64,000 bases of DNA, from assembly GCA_024230295.1 (NCBI GenBank), contig JAAERN010000014.1, positions 1 to 64,000 on the forward strand. Direction: 5' to 3'. The notes beneath the pieces are model-generated. The model was not told the origin of the DNA, searched no databases, and was given only the letters and a program-made list of their open reading frames with translations. Source of the stretch: Planctomycetota bacterium (GTDB lineage Bacteria; Planctomycetota; Phycisphaerae; Phycisphaerales; SM1A02). The position numbers and the translations under genes are program-made. Shown piece after piece: positions 1 through 9,925 of the stretch. Position 1 is the stretch's first letter. Each line of letters starts with the position of its first letter.

Positions 1-128
1 AGACAAGTGCTGGCCGGCTTGTGTTTGCAAAACCCGCACTCAATCAGCCCAACACACTGTCTCATGCAGCAACCCACCAACCTCGCCATACCGGGGGTGG
101 CCCTCAGTCCGAATAGAACGCCGCGAAC

Positions 129-1718
129 CTATTCCCACTCAATGGTGGCCGGGGGTTTGCTTGAGATGTCGTAGACCACCCGGTTGACGCCTTGAACCTC
201 ATTGATAATCCGATTGCTGATCGTCGCCAGAACGTCATAGGGGATCCGAGCCCAGTCAGCTGTCATGAAGTCCTGCGTCTCGACCGCTCGAACCGCCACG
301 ACCGAGTCATAGGTTCGCCCGTCTCCCATGACACCGACGCTGCGCACGGGCAACAAGACAGCAAACACCTGGTTCGTACTGCGATACAAATTGCCCGAGA
401 CGATCTCATCTAGCACGATCTCATCACAATTCCGAAGCAGATCGAGTCGTGGCTGTGTCACCTCGCCGAGAACCCGAACCGCCAGTCCCGGGCCAGGGAA
501 TGGATGCCGCCACACGACATGACTTGGAAGGCCAAGCACCTCACCAAGCGTACGCACTTCGTCCTTGAATAGATCGCGGAGTGGCTCGATCAACTCGAAC
601 CCAAGTTCCTCAGGAAGGCCGCCCACGTTGTGATGCAACTTGATATTCGCCGCCGTTCCGGCGTGGCCTTGGCCTGACTCGATGACATCCGGATAGAGCG
701 TTCCTTGGGCAAGAAACTGAACCGGCGTACCTCCGTCCGCAGCCACCTCGTCGGCGCAACGCCGAAAAACATCGATAAAACGATGGCCGATCAGTCGCCG
801 CTTCTCTTGTGGATCCTCAACACCCGCCAGATCATCCAAGAACTCTTGAGCAGCGTCTACGACGCGTAGATCGAAGTCGAAGTGGTCACGGAAGGTCGTT
901 TCGACGAGTTCTCGCTCATTTTTTCGGAGAAGACCGTTGTCAACGAAGATGCAAGTCACCTGATCTCCCAGAGCTCGGCCAAGCAGTGCCGCCACGACCG
1001 ATGAATCAACGCCTCCGCTGAGCCCGCAGATCACCCGTTGATCTCCAACGAGTTCCGGGAGGATCTTGCACTGCGCCTCCATGAAGTCGGCCATTCGCCA
1101 CGTACCACGACAACCGCACACTTCATAGAGGAAGTTGCGAAGCACATCGACGCCGTGCGGCGTATGCGTCACCTCGGGATGAAACTGCAATCCGTAGAAC
1201 GAGTGCTCGCGGTGCAGAACCGCCGCAGCCGGGCACGTATCGGTACTCGCAATGATCTGAAATTCGTCCGGCAAATGTAAGACCTGATCACCATGGCTCA
1301 TCCACACCGTCATGTCCTGCGGCAAACCCGCAAACAATCCGGAGTCGTCCTCAATGGCCAACTTCGCTCGGCCATACTCCCTCGACTCTGCCCTATCAAC
1401 CGTCGCGCCAAGCATGTGGCACCCCAGTTGCATGCCGTAACAAATCCCGAGCACCGGGATGCCAAGATCAAAAATCCCGGGATCGCACCGTGGTGCGCCG
1501 GGCTCATCGATACTTGAAGGGCCGCCCGAGAGAATGATCCCAGCAGGCTCGAGTGATCTGAGATGCTCCAGAGAAACATCGGGAGCCACCAGAATGCTGA
1601 ATGCCCCCGCTTCACGCACTCGCCGAGCGATCAACTGGGCATACTGGCTCCCAAAGTCGATGATTGGAATGGTCTCGACGCCTGCTGGACGCGTTGCGCC
1701 GATGGCGGATGCTGCCAT
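129..1718 (-). CDS. guaA: GMP synthase (glutamine-hydrolysing)
   Basis: Converts XMP to GMP with glutamine as amide donor, the last step of guanine nucleotide synthesis. The N-terminal class I glutamine amidotransferase domain shows the nucleophile Cys in [10 protein letters not shown] (about residue 93) and the His/Glu of FHPEVTHT. The central ATP pyrophosphatase domain carries the P-loop GLSGGVDSS, and the C-terminal dimerisation domain ends in the usual KPPATIEWE. At 529 residues it is full length. An upstream in-frame TTG at 1724 sits only 3 nt from the AGGAG Shine-Dalgarno, whereas ATG 1718 is 9 nt away, so 1718 is preferred. It is divergently arranged with the RsbW-like gene, about 70 bp apart. 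Confidence 0.97.
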   Translation of the reverse strand: MAASAIGATRPAGVETIPIIDFGSQYAQLIARRVREAGAFSILVAPDVSLEHLRSLEPAGIILSGGPSSIDEPGAPRCDPGIFDLGIPVLGICYGMQLGCHMLGATVDRAESREYGRAKLAIEDDSGLFAGLPQDMTVWMSHGDQVLHLPDEFQIIASTDTCPAAAVLHREHSFYGLQFHPEVTHTPHGVDVLRNFLYEVCGCRGTWRMADFMEAQCKILPELVGDQRVICGLSGGVDSSVVAALLGRALGDQVTCIFVDNGLLRKNERELVETTFRDHFDFDLRVVDAAQEFLDDLAGVEDPQEKRRLIGHRFIDVFRRCADEVAADGGTPVQFLAQGTLYPDVIESGQGHAGTAANIKLHHNVGGLPEELGFELIEPLRDLFKDEVRTLGEVLGLPSHVVWRHPFPGPGLAVRVLGEVTQPRLDLLRNCDEIVLDEIVSGNLYRSTNQVFAVLLPVRSVGVMGDGRTYDSVVAVRAVETQDFMTADWARIPYDVLATISNRIINEVQGVNRVVYDISSKPPATIEWE

Positions 1719-1786
1719 GGACAAGAACTCCTGAGAAGGCGGGGAGTCTACACGACACCGCCACGATGTATCATCGGCGGAGCCAC

Positions 1787-2263
1787 ATGAACCGCCCCCC
1801 GCACCATCAACCGGACTTCATTCTCGATATTGAAGCGAGAGCAAGTCTGCTGTGCGTCATTCGCCAGGCCCTCTCGGCATGGTGTCAACGAGCGGGGCTG
1901 GATACCGACCGGACAGATCGCATCTGCCTGGCTGTCGACGAGGCTGCCGCCAATATCATTCGGCACGCATACGCCGGGGCATCTGGCAGAATCAGGCTCT
2001 CGGCCTTCGAGGAACGAGATAGCGAACCCCCGATGCTGCGATTTGTTCTTGACGATGACGGCACTCAGGTTGACTTGAAGACTATCAGGGCTCGTGATCT
2101 CACCGATGTCCGCCCAGGCGGGCTCGGCGTCCATCTCATCTGCGAGGTCATGGATGAGGCCGCGTGGGAGCATCGCCCCGAGGGCGGTACCCGACTGACC
2201 ATGCGAACGCTCCTGACCCCGCTGGGGAATGAGCCTACTCAGGAGAATGTCCACCATGCATAG
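1787..2263 (+). CDS. RsbW-like anti-sigma factor / serine kinase (HATPase_c_2)
   Basis: A GHKL-type ATPase domain protein of 158 residues resembling anti-sigma-factor kinases of the RsbW/SpoIIAB class. The N box is visible in the segment [14 protein letters not shown], and a glycine-rich nucleotide lid in [10 protein letters not shown]. Family members bind ATP and phosphorylate a STAS-domain antagonist, and such a STAS gene overlaps the 3' end here, which supports a partner-switch pair. The start at 1787 has GGCGGAG just upstream; in-frame ATGs further 5' would run into the guaA leader. No sigma factor gene lies nearby, so the regulated target is unknown. Confidence 0.85.
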   Translation: MNRPPHHQPDFILDIEARASLLCVIRQALSAWCQRAGLDTDRTDRICLAVDEAAANIIRHAYAGASGRIRLSAFEERDSEPPMLRFVLDDDGTQVDLKTIRARDLTDVRPGGLGVHLICEVMDEAAWEHRPEGGTRLTMRTLLTPLGNEPTQENVHHA

Positions 2264-2594
2264 TAAAGATCACGCACCGCTGACAATCGATATCGAACAG
2301 CGGGAAGAAATGCTCGTGATCCGTCCCTCTGGCGAAATCGATCTTGCATCCTCGCCACAACTACGGGCCGTATTGCAATCCAATCTCGCAACCGGTAGCG
2401 ACCCTGTTGTGATCGATCTGGGGGGTGTTCCGTACATGGATTCGTCCGGGGTCGCGACGCTTGTCGAAGCTTTGCAGACGTGCCGCCGTATCCCAAGAGA
2501 CCTCACTCTGGCAAGACTCACGGATCGCGTCGCATCAATCTTCAAGATCTCCAAACTGGATGCCGTATTTACTGTCACGGAGGATGTGGCGTAG
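2256..2594 (+). CDS. STAS-domain anti-sigma factor antagonist
   Basis: A single STAS domain (112 residues). The conserved loop YMDSSGVATLVEAL holds the serine that RsbW-type kinases phosphorylate in SpoIIAA/RsbV proteins. Two upstream ATGs (2229, 2247) are in frame, but the AGGAG at 2241-2245 is correctly spaced (10 nt) only for ATG 2256. The coding region overlaps the end of the upstream kinase by 8 bp, suggesting translational coupling. The MlaE-type permease begins 6 bp downstream. In Mla lipid transporters a STAS protein (MlaB) is a subunit, so this one may be either an anti-anti-sigma factor or an MlaB-like partner. The kinase-like neighbour favours the first. Confidence 0.88.
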   Translation: MHSKDHAPLTIDIEQREEMLVIRPSGEIDLASSPQLRAVLQSNLATGSDPVVIDLGGVPYMDSSGVATLVEALQTCRRIPRDLTLARLTDRVASIFKISKLDAVFTVTEDVA

Positions 2595-2599
2595 AAACC

Positions 2600-3430
2600 A
2601 TGGCCGAGTCACGCAGCCAGTCTATTTTGATCAGAGGCGTCGGCCGCGTCGGCAAGTCCTCACTCGGACTCTTTACGCTGATCGGGGGAACAACAAGGCT
2701 CACTGGCACTGTCGGGCGTTGGTACTGGAAGTCCGGTACAGGCGGAAGTCTCCGGGTTGGGTGGCCAGCGGTCATCGCCCAGATGGTTCGAGTCGGCGTC
2801 CGCTCAATCGGCATCGTGCTGCTGGTCAGTGCATGTATCGGCTTGATTCTCGCCATTGCCATGTACCCGCCGCTCTCGGAACTGGGCCAACAGAACAAGA
2901 TCGCGAACATTGTTGGGATTGCGATCTTCCGCGAAATGGGTCCCATTATCTCGGCTGTTGTCCTGACGGGTTTCGCTGGCGCATCGATTGCAGCCGAGAT
3001 CGGGACAATGGTTGTGGGCGAGGAAATTGAGGCACTTGAGGCGCATGCCCTAGACCCAGTCCGATTTCTTGTGCTTCCGAGGCTCACCGCGACAGCCATC
3101 AGCCTGCTTCTGCTCACAGTGCTTGCGGACGTCGCAGCTGTAGTGTGCAGCGGATTCGTCACTGTGGTGTTCTTTGATGTCGGCGCGCAGGTGTACATCG
3201 ACAACACACTCGCTCAACTGGAAATGGCCGATTTCCTGACAGGGCTGATCAAGGCAATAACCTTCGGACTCATGCTCGGCGCGATTGCCTGCTTCAACGG
3301 TCTCCGCGTCAGCGGCGGCGCTGCTGGCGTCGGAAAGGCAACAACCGATACCGTCGTGCAGACGATCGTTGCCGTCATCGTGAGCGACCTCGTCTACGAC
3401 GCAATCTTCCTCGAACTCGGCTGGACGTAG
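2600..3430 (+). CDS. MlaE-family ABC transporter permease
   Basis: An integral membrane permease of the MlaE/YrbE (DUF140) family, 276 residues. It matches the family in its amphipathic N-terminus, the helix around residue 70 (ILLVSACIGLILAIAMY-like) and the conserved segment FREMGPIISAVVLTGFAGASIAAEIGTM, followed by further hydrophobic helices. The family moves phospholipids between the membranes of Gram-negative cells with an ATPase (MlaF), an MCE protein (MlaD) and a STAS protein (MlaB). No ATPase or MCE gene adjoins it: the next gene is on the opposite strand. The start at ATG 2600 follows the STAS gene by 6 bp. It has no strong Shine-Dalgarno, so it is probably coupled to the upstream gene. 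Confidence 0.88.
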   Translation: MAESRSQSILIRGVGRVGKSSLGLFTLIGGTTRLTGTVGRWYWKSGTGGSLRVGWPAVIAQMVRVGVRSIGIVLLVSACIGLILAIAMYPPLSELGQQNKIANIVGIAIFREMGPIISAVVLTGFAGASIAAEIGTMVVGEEIEALEAHALDPVRFLVLPRLTATAISLLLLTVLADVAAVVCSGFVTVVFFDVGAQVYIDNTLAQLEMADFLTGLIKAITFGLMLGAIACFNGLRVSGGAAGVGKATTDTVVQTIVAVIVSDLVYDAIFLELGWT

Positions 3431-3433
3431 TGT

Positions 3434-3464
3434 TGTGCGATGAGTCAGAATGACTCATCGCGCA
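3434..3464. terminator. 14-bp perfect hairpin between convergent genes
   Basis: A stem of 14 consecutive pairs (one G-U) closes a 3-nt GAA loop, built around TGAGTCA and its inverse. It lies 4 bp after the permease stop and before the end of the convergent 3533-5293 gene, the position of a bidirectional terminator. No T-tract follows on either strand, so intrinsic termination is not certain. It could instead be an RNA 3'-end stabiliser or a protein-binding palindrome. Confidence 0.6.
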
Positions 3465-3532
3465 GAGCAATCATGCACGCAGCGGCCATGATTGCGGTCC
3501 CCTGACTGCCCGCTCGCCTTCCCCCCCTGCGA

Positions 3533-5293
3533 TCACTCCTCCCCCTCGGCATCAGCAGCCAACATCGACCCACGAAGCCGAAATCCGGTGTCGTCAGCCT
3601 CCGCCCACCACACCGCCGGCCCGAGCCGACTGGCAATTCGGGCGATTCGCTCACGCCGAGAGGCTCCCTCTTCATCCACCAATTCGCCCTTGATCTCCTC
3701 CCAGAGTTCCGGATCGTCTGCCCTCAACTCATCCTCCCACACATTCACTTGCAGTCGCATCACATCTGAGACCGCGGTCAACTGTTCGCCAACATCCCAC
3801 GTGCTCCAACAGGCGCAGGGCTCGGACGGCAATACGTTGATCGCTCGCTCCAACCATGGTGGTGGCGTTGCGGCTCTGGATGAAAGGCTTCGAAGCACAG
3901 CCTCGACTCCCAGATCATTCCCGACGAACATCGAGTTGCCCGCGATCGCAAAACTTATCCGTTCATCAACTGGCATTGGAAGCGGCAGCATGCCCACTTT
4001 ATTGGCATCGATGGTCCAGATCTGATGACCCTGAAACTCACGCGCCTCGAATCCTGCCTTCGGACTTGTTGCCGCCAAGGCGTCTTTGAGGCCTGTGGGG
4101 TCGGTGCACGTGATGGCCATCACTTCCTTGAGGCTCTCCATGGTCAGTGGATGCTGAAGTGTTCCAACCATCATCGCCTTCGTGCCGAGCGGATTGAGAA
4201 TCGCTCTTACCGAAGGTTCGAATTGATCAAGCAACTGCCCGACTCCCATCAACATGGGATTTGACGCCACCACTGTTCGAATCCAATCTGGAATCCGCTT
4301 GAAGTCAACGTTGTACCGGGACACCGAAATTGTGTCCGGGCCGATCCAAGCAGGAAGCGAGGCCCGCGGCGATTCAGTTGAGAGCAACCGAAGCAGCCCG
4401 CCCTGCCCGCTGGGCATCCAAATTGCGCCGGATGCCGAGATGATTTCATCTTGCTCACCAATGCCTACGGAAACTGCAATCGAGCGAACAGGGCCGACCA
4501 TTGCATCAAATGAGGCTCGAAGCATGGCCGACATGCCCATTTGATCAATCAGATCGCCAGCGGCAAATGCTGCGTCTACAAGAAGGACTGCGCGGACGTT
4601 GGACGTCCCTTCGAGCATAGACACCACCGGCTCCCACGCCTCCTCATCGACAAGCGACTCCTCTTCGCCGCTGCCATCGAGCACGTCGAGCATTCGTTGC
4701 AGTCCGTTCTGCGTATTCGAGAGCAGAATCCGACTGTCTTCACGAACATGCCACAGCGCCTGTTTCAGCGGAATCGAGCGTTGGTCCTCGGATCTTTCAC
4801 CAAACACATCGACGTCCCGGCCGGACATGACCTCCGTCATCGCATCCGGCCGTTCACGAATCAAGCCCCATGCATCATCCCATGCCTCCGCCACGGCCTC
4901 TGAACCATCGCCAAGATTGACCCATCCGGCAAGAACGAGTTCACCCCGTTCGCCTTCGGATCGATCGATCCAAAGGGCGACCGACCCCGACATCGAACCG
5001 ACAACGTCGAGTGGCTTTGCAGACTTGAAGACGTCGATCCATACTTCGGACATCGAGCTCGGCAACTTCCCAACAAAATCACGGATGCCGTCGTTGATGT
5101 CTTGCGTGTCATCCTCCTCGACCAATCCCGCTCCCTGCAGACGAGCGATGACGTCGCCAACGTCACGAATCTCCATAACGGCGACTGTCTCCCTTGGCGC
5201 TACAGCCTCCATTGAAAATGAATCTGCTCCCACAGCGCGTGGCACCGACGCGAGGAATGCGATTACACACAAAGTCATCGTTCTTACAGTCAT
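3533..5293 (-). CDS. Secreted protein of unknown function, DUF3352-like layout
   Basis: A 586-residue protein with a Sec signal peptide (hydrophobic stretch TLCVIAFLASVPRAVGA, cleavage near residue 22). Its mature start (VAPRETVAVMEIRDVGDV) resembles planctomycete and cyanobacterial secreted proteins of the DUF3352 type. No catalytic motif was recognised. The start codon overlaps the stop of the HtrA-like gene (ATGA), and GGAG lies 8 nt upstream, so the two are co-translated. The location is periplasm or cell surface. The pairing suggests a protease substrate, adaptor or inhibitor, but this is inference from context only. Confidence 0.7.
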   Translation of the reverse strand: MTVRTMTLCVIAFLASVPRAVGADSFSMEAVAPRETVAVMEIRDVGDVIARLQGAGLVEEDDTQDINDGIRDFVGKLPSSMSEVWIDVFKSAKPLDVVGSMSGSVALWIDRSEGERGELVLAGWVNLGDGSEAVAEAWDDAWGLIRERPDAMTEVMSGRDVDVFGERSEDQRSIPLKQALWHVREDSRILLSNTQNGLQRMLDVLDGSGEEESLVDEEAWEPVVSMLEGTSNVRAVLLVDAAFAAGDLIDQMGMSAMLRASFDAMVGPVRSIAVSVGIGEQDEIISASGAIWMPSGQGGLLRLLSTESPRASLPAWIGPDTISVSRYNVDFKRIPDWIRTVVASNPMLMGVGQLLDQFEPSVRAILNPLGTKAMMVGTLQHPLTMESLKEVMAITCTDPTGLKDALAATSPKAGFEAREFQGHQIWTIDANKVGMLPLPMPVDERISFAIAGNSMFVGNDLGVEAVLRSLSSRAATPPPWLERAINVLPSEPCACWSTWDVGEQLTAVSDVMRLQVNVWEDELRADDPELWEEIKGELVDEEGASRRERIARIASRLGPAVWWAEADDTGFRLRGSMLAADAEGEE

Positions 5294-6237
5294 TGTGTCT
5301 GCTCCAACCTCGTTGCCGTCCCTGCATTCTGCCTTGGCGGCGGTCTGTGGTACCGGTGTCCCGTATTCGGATTTGAGGAGTCATAGGCGAATGCCTCCCG
5401 GTTGCGAAGGAAGTCCTTCACGTACCGCGTAGGAATCGCAAACCCCAACGCCTCGCCACCCAGAATGCCCATATTGGTGATCCCAATAACTTCACCGCCG
5501 ACATTGAAGAGTGGGCCGCCTGAATTGCCAGGGTTGATTGCGGCGTCGGTCTGGATATAGGTCAGACCGTCGTAACTACGTTGTGTCGTCGAGACGACTC
5601 CCTGACTTGTCGTCTGCTCCAAGCCGAGCGGGTTGCCGATTGCAAACACCGGCTGCCCCACTTCAATTGACTCCCATGCCTCAAGCGGGACCCATGGAAA
5701 TTCTTCTCCTTCGCTGGACGGCAACTTGAGAAGCGCAAGGTCGAGATGGTTGTTGACCGCCTCAATCTCAATATCTTCAATCGTTCTCCGAGCCAGCGTG
5801 CCATCATCTCTCGGGCTCCAGATAACAAGCCGAAGATCCTTTTCGCCTTGGATCACGTGAGCGTTCGTAACGACATGCCCCTCAGCATTGACAATGACAC
5901 CCGAGCCGGTGCCCGAAGGCGTCTGCACGAGGACAACCGAGGGCTTCACCCGGGCAGCTTGCTGCCGAATGCTCAGGTCCGGCGGATGGTTCACCGTGTG
6001 AAAGATGGACTCTCTGGCCGCCTCTGTGGTCTCGGCAGAATCACTCACACGAACATCGACCACGTCGTTGTTGTCAATCTTCACGATTGTCGGCCCGACA
6101 TCAATCCATAGATTTCGAGCATCCTGCTTGATCACTTCGCCGTGAAGTTCGCCGCCGTGATCGAGCACAACCACGTCGCCAACTACAGTTCCGGCCAGCC
6201 CAGCCACTGCCAACCACATCGCCATCCGAATCAGCAT
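5290..6237 (-). CDS. HtrA-like S1C trypsin-fold serine protease without PDZ
   Basis: A secreted protease of about 315 residues. After a signal peptide comes a short region (about 25-65) resembling small beta-barrel domains seen before planctomycete HtrA proteins. The protease domain has the full triad: His of TNAHV (about 127), Asp of NHLDLALLK (about 166) and Ser of NPGNSGGPL (about 239). No PDZ domain follows, unlike DegP/DegS. The first ATG (6243) directly abuts AGGAG, while the ATG at 6237 is 6 nt away, so 6237 is preferred. Its stop overlaps the start of the downstream secreted protein. It probably acts in periplasmic protein quality control or processing. Confidence 0.9.
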   Translation of the reverse strand: MLIRMAMWLAVAGLAGTVVGDVVVLDHGGELHGEVIKQDARNLWIDVGPTIVKIDNNDVVDVRVSDSAETTEAARESIFHTVNHPPDLSIRQQAARVKPSVVLVQTPSGTGSGVIVNAEGHVVTNAHVIQGEKDLRLVIWSPRDDGTLARRTIEDIEIEAVNNHLDLALLKLPSSEGEEFPWVPLEAWESIEVGQPVFAIGNPLGLEQTTSQGVVSTTQRSYDGLTYIQTDAAINPGNSGGPLFNVGGEVIGITNMGILGGEALGFAIPTRYVKDFLRNREAFAYDSSNPNTGHRYHRPPPRQNAGTATRLEQTQ

Positions 6238-6367
6238 CCGCATCTCCTCTACTGAGTTGACACCATGGTAGCCCCACCGACGTGAGACGCCCCGTCGGCG
6301 ATCGATTCCGCGAACACGCGGCTATCGGGCAGGAGGGCTACCATGGACGCTCCATCGGAGACTCCAC

Positions 6368-8641
6368 ATGCCTGTACCAAGCATCGCCATTGCCCTATTC
6401 GCCACCCTTGCAGGAAGTGGTGATGTCCCCGAACTCGCCGATTACTTCGGATTCTCCGGACTCGAGGTCATCCCGGTGGGCGATCACCCCGGCCCCATGA
6501 TTACAACGGACATCGACGGCGACGGCCTCATCGACATCGTGGTCGCCAACAACCACCGCAGTCGAATCGAGATCCTCCGACAGAAGGCTGGCGGGTCACC
6601 TGACGATCCCATCGAGATACCGCGGGATATCAACGAGTTTCCCGACCACTGGCAGTTCGAGCGAGTGATCGTTCCTGTCGCCGACGCCATCAAAGCCATG
6701 GCAACCTACGATCTCGATCAGGACGGGCTCGACGATCTGATTACTGCAGGCGATCCCGGACGCATCGTGTTCCTCAAGCAGACGAAGCCCGGCTCATTTC
6801 GGCTGGAATCTCGCCGGGATATTCCAAAACTCGCTGCCTCCCCGTCTGCTTTTGCGATCACGGACTTCTCAGGCGACGGCAACCCTCAGCTGCTCTCAGT
6901 CGTCTCCGCCGAACCGGTCATGTGGCCACTTCAGGGGTTCTCGATCGGCACCATGAAGCGGTACCCCGCCGGTGCCCCCATCCTTGCCGTCGTTCCGGCG
7001 GATTACGATGGCGACGGCCTGATGGATCTCGCTGGCATTAGCCCAGATGATCCGGCGCCGATTCGCATCTGGTTCGGCCGGCAAGGCGAGCAGGGTGTCG
7101 AGCCCGGACCCCAGACGATCTTCGAAATGCCGCCGATCAACGAGTTTGAAGCCATTGAACGACCCGGCACTTCCGCCACAGACATCGCTGTGATCGAACG
7201 AAACGCGCACCGAATTGTGCTGTATCACCTGAACGAAGAAGCCGTGAAACAGGGCGGTGACCGAGATGCTTCCTTCACGGTGTATGGATTCCCGGATCCC
7301 GGTCAACGCAAGCGTGCTTGGGCCGTGGTGGATGCCGATGGCGACGGACGCAGTGATGTCATCGCCGCCGACACCCGATCAAACGCCCTCTCGCTCTACC
7401 GCCAAGCCGAAACCGGTGGACTGATGGCTGCGGAGTCATCCCCCAGTCTCTCGGATATCGATGCGATCGCGAGCGTGCCGGCTGTCGAGGATCGTCCAGC
7501 CGAACTCCTCGTTCTGTCCACCGAAGAAGGAATCGTCGGGCGGACGCCGCTCGGCCCTGGAACAATCCCATTTCCGAACCCCCTGCCCGTTTCCGCAGGA
7601 CATCAACCGGTCGCCATGAATGTCGTCCTGCTGGACAACGGAGCGCACGCCGCCATCGTCTCGAACAAGAAGCGTGACTACATGCTCGATCTCGTGGATT
7701 TGAAAACAGAGGAACTGACCTCAATCGACATCGGATCTCTCAGCCGTAAGCCCGACCACATCGACTCAATCGACGTCGATCAAGACGGACGCAGAGACAT
7801 CCTCATTCTCACCCGTGATCGCCCCATGATGCTGCTTCTTGCAGACCCCGAGGCGGACGGCGGTTTCAAGATACTCAAGAAAGAAGACATGGGTCAGTAT
7901 GGGCTCGTGGATGCTGCCGGCGATGACAACACCGCCGCCCTCGATGTCAATGCGGATGGAGCGGAAGAGTTGCTCATCGCCAATGGCAACTTCGTAAGAG
8001 CAGTGCGATTTGAACGAAGTGATGACGGCGGCGAATGGCGGGTCGTGCGGCAATTCAACGCGGACGACCCAGACAGCGAGTTGATCTCGGTGACTCCCTT
8101 GGACGGCATGCTCGTCGCATCCGACAAGGCAAGAGATCGCGTGCTTGTTTTCGCCTCAGACAAAGACGGTGAAGATTGGCGACAGTCCGAAACGCTTCGC
8201 ATCCGAGGGTTCGCTCCGGGGCCACTCGCGGCTGGGCACTTCTCAAACAACGTCTCCGGAGTGCTTACGGTTGGCGAAGACGGGTTTGCGGTCATTCCAC
8301 TTGGCGGGACACGGCGAACGCTTGAAGAGACTGCTTCCTGGAAGAGTTCACTGGATGATCACGTACCACACGAACTGGCAGTAGGTGACGTCAATGCCGA
8401 CGGATACGGAGACATGGTGGCACTCGACGCCGGCGAGCAAATGATGGAGCTCTTCACCTTCGACAAGACCGGGACCATGCTCCATGCAACCGGATTTCAG
8501 ATCTACGAATCACGCCTCTTCCATGGCGGAAACACTCGCGAGTTCCAGCCACGGCAGATCGCTATCGCCGACGTCACCGGCGACGGCGCGCACGACATCG
8601 TCATGCTCATTCATGACCGGATCATCGTGTATCCACAGTGA
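6368..8641 (+). CDS. Secreted FG-GAP/VCBS-repeat protein
   Basis: A 757-residue protein with an N-terminal signal peptide (AIALFATLAGSG) and at least eight calcium-binding DxDxDG-type loops, for example DIDGDGLID, DLDQDGLDD, DYDGDGLMD, DADGDGRSD, DVDQDGRRD and DVNADGYGD. The spacing is typical of integrin-like beta-propellers (FG-GAP/VCBS). Such proteins are extracellular or periplasmic, and many carry binding roles; no enzymatic domain is visible. GGAG lies 8 nt before ATG 6368. It is transcribed divergently from the HtrA operon, with about 125 bp between. Confidence 0.85.
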   Translation: MPVPSIAIALFATLAGSGDVPELADYFGFSGLEVIPVGDHPGPMITTDIDGDGLIDIVVANNHRSRIEILRQKAGGSPDDPIEIPRDINEFPDHWQFERVIVPVADAIKAMATYDLDQDGLDDLITAGDPGRIVFLKQTKPGSFRLESRRDIPKLAASPSAFAITDFSGDGNPQLLSVVSAEPVMWPLQGFSIGTMKRYPAGAPILAVVPADYDGDGLMDLAGISPDDPAPIRIWFGRQGEQGVEPGPQTIFEMPPINEFEAIERPGTSATDIAVIERNAHRIVLYHLNEEAVKQGGDRDASFTVYGFPDPGQRKRAWAVVDADGDGRSDVIAADTRSNALSLYRQAETGGLMAAESSPSLSDIDAIASVPAVEDRPAELLVLSTEEGIVGRTPLGPGTIPFPNPLPVSAGHQPVAMNVVLLDNGAHAAIVSNKKRDYMLDLVDLKTEELTSIDIGSLSRKPDHIDSIDVDQDGRRDILILTRDRPMMLLLADPEADGGFKILKKEDMGQYGLVDAAGDDNTAALDVNADGAEELLIANGNFVRAVRFERSDDGGEWRVVRQFNADDPDSELISVTPLDGMLVASDKARDRVLVFASDKDGEDWRQSETLRIRGFAPGPLAAGHFSNNVSGVLTVGEDGFAVIPLGGTRRTLEETASWKSSLDDHVPHELAVGDVNADGYGDMVALDAGEQMMELFTFDKTGTMLHATGFQIYESRLFHGGNTREFQPRQIAIADVTGDGAHDIVMLIHDRIIVYPQ

Positions 8642-8662
8642 TGTCGCAGGTCGCGACGGCGA

Positions 8663-9811
8663 TCAACGCTCATCCATTGGGATGTAGGGCGCGCCGTGAG
8701 GGCCCGTGTATTGACACCGTGGCCGGATGAGCCGGTTGTCGTCGAATCGTTCAAGCGCGTGCGCCGCCCAGCCCGCATTGCGGCTCATGGCGAAGATCGG
8801 CGTAAACAGATCGATGGCGAGCCCCAGCGAGAAGTAGGTGGTCGCTGAGTAGAAATCCACGTTGGGGTGGATGCCCTTCTCGCCAACCTGAGCGTCCATA
8901 ATCTCCTCGATCCCTCGGCTCATGCGGAACAAGTCCTCGTTTCCGGTTTCCGCGGCAATCGACTCGGCGAACGTCTTGAGGTAGGTCGCCCGAGGGTCGA
9001 TTGCCTTGTAAACGCGGTGACCAAACCCCGGAATCTTTTCTTTCCGAGAGAGCCGCCCGAGTACGAAGTCCTCGACCGCACCAACACCGCCGATCCCCTG
9101 AAGCATGTACATAACGCGTTCGTTGGCACCACCATGCAGCGGACCTCGGAGCGTTCCAATTGCAGCTGTGATCGCCGAGTACATATCGCTCTCGGTGCCC
9201 ATGACGACCATCGTCGCGAACGTCGAGGCATTGATTCCGTGATCAGCATGCAGAATCAGGCAGACATCGAGCGCCTTGGCACTCGCTTCGCCGGGCGTCT
9301 CGCCAGTAAGCATGCGGAGAAAAGACGTTGCCACATTGTCTTCGCCCCTAGGCCTCACCGGTTCGAGTCCACGTCGGAGGCGATCGAAGTTGGCGATGAT
9401 CGCCGGAGTTGCTCCAAGCACGCGAATCGCCTTGGCCTCTTCAGCTTCCCGCGACTGGTTGTCGCAGTCCGGATCCTCCAAGGCCAACATCGCGACCATG
9501 GTCTGGAGCACATGCATGGGCGCCGCCTCTGGAGGCAGAGCCGCAACAGCAGCCCACATCCGGTCCGAGAGGTCGTAGTTGGATCTGAGCCTGGCCGTAA
9601 ACGCATCCAATTCAGCGGCGTCCGGCAGCCGGTCATTCAAGAGCAGGAAGCACGTCTCTTCGAAGGTTGAACTCCGAGCGAGCGTGTCGATGTCGATCCC
9701 GACATATTCAAGGACACCCTTCTGCCCATCGATGAACGACTTCGTCGACTCACCAATGATGGTGTGGTCGAGCCCCTTGTCCATAGTCATCGTCGCTGTA
9801 GCGTCAGGCAT
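8663..9811 (-). CDS. gltA: Citrate synthase
   Basis: Condenses acetyl-CoA and oxaloacetate, the entry step of the TCA cycle. Conserved catalytic segments are present: HADHGINAST, the GPLHGGANERV region with the oxaloacetate-binding His, GFGHRVYKAIDPR, and a C-terminal MSRNAGWAAHALE. Its 382 residues fit the shorter type II/2-methylcitrate-synthase-like bacterial form, so activity on propionyl-CoA cannot be excluded. The start is set at ATG 9811, which has GGGAGTA upstream; a longer in-frame extension to 9916 lacks similarity to the family. It is convergent with the FG-GAP gene and divergent from the rhomboid gene. Confidence 0.95.
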   Translation of the reverse strand: MPDATATMTMDKGLDHTIIGESTKSFIDGQKGVLEYVGIDIDTLARSSTFEETCFLLLNDRLPDAAELDAFTARLRSNYDLSDRMWAAVAALPPEAAPMHVLQTMVAMLALEDPDCDNQSREAEEAKAIRVLGATPAIIANFDRLRRGLEPVRPRGEDNVATSFLRMLTGETPGEASAKALDVCLILHADHGINASTFATMVVMGTESDMYSAITAAIGTLRGPLHGGANERVMYMLQGIGGVGAVEDFVLGRLSRKEKIPGFGHRVYKAIDPRATYLKTFAESIAAETGNEDLFRMSRGIEEIMDAQVGEKGIHPNVDFYSATTYFSLGLAIDLFTPIFAMSRNAGWAAHALERFDDNRLIRPRCQYTGPHGAPYIPMDER

Positions 9812-9925
9812 CACACTTACTCCCTGAATTCCAGTATGTGTTCCCGGCCCTCGGCGGCCGCGGGAAAGGCGATTGTATCGACAAGCCGGGGGGAGATGTT
9901 GCCACTTGCCATACACTGGCGGACT

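Noticed and set aside
1664-1786. N-terminal extension of the RsbW-like gene
   Set aside because: It would overlap the guaA start and ribosome-binding region. ATG 1787 has its own GGCGGAG and matches family length.
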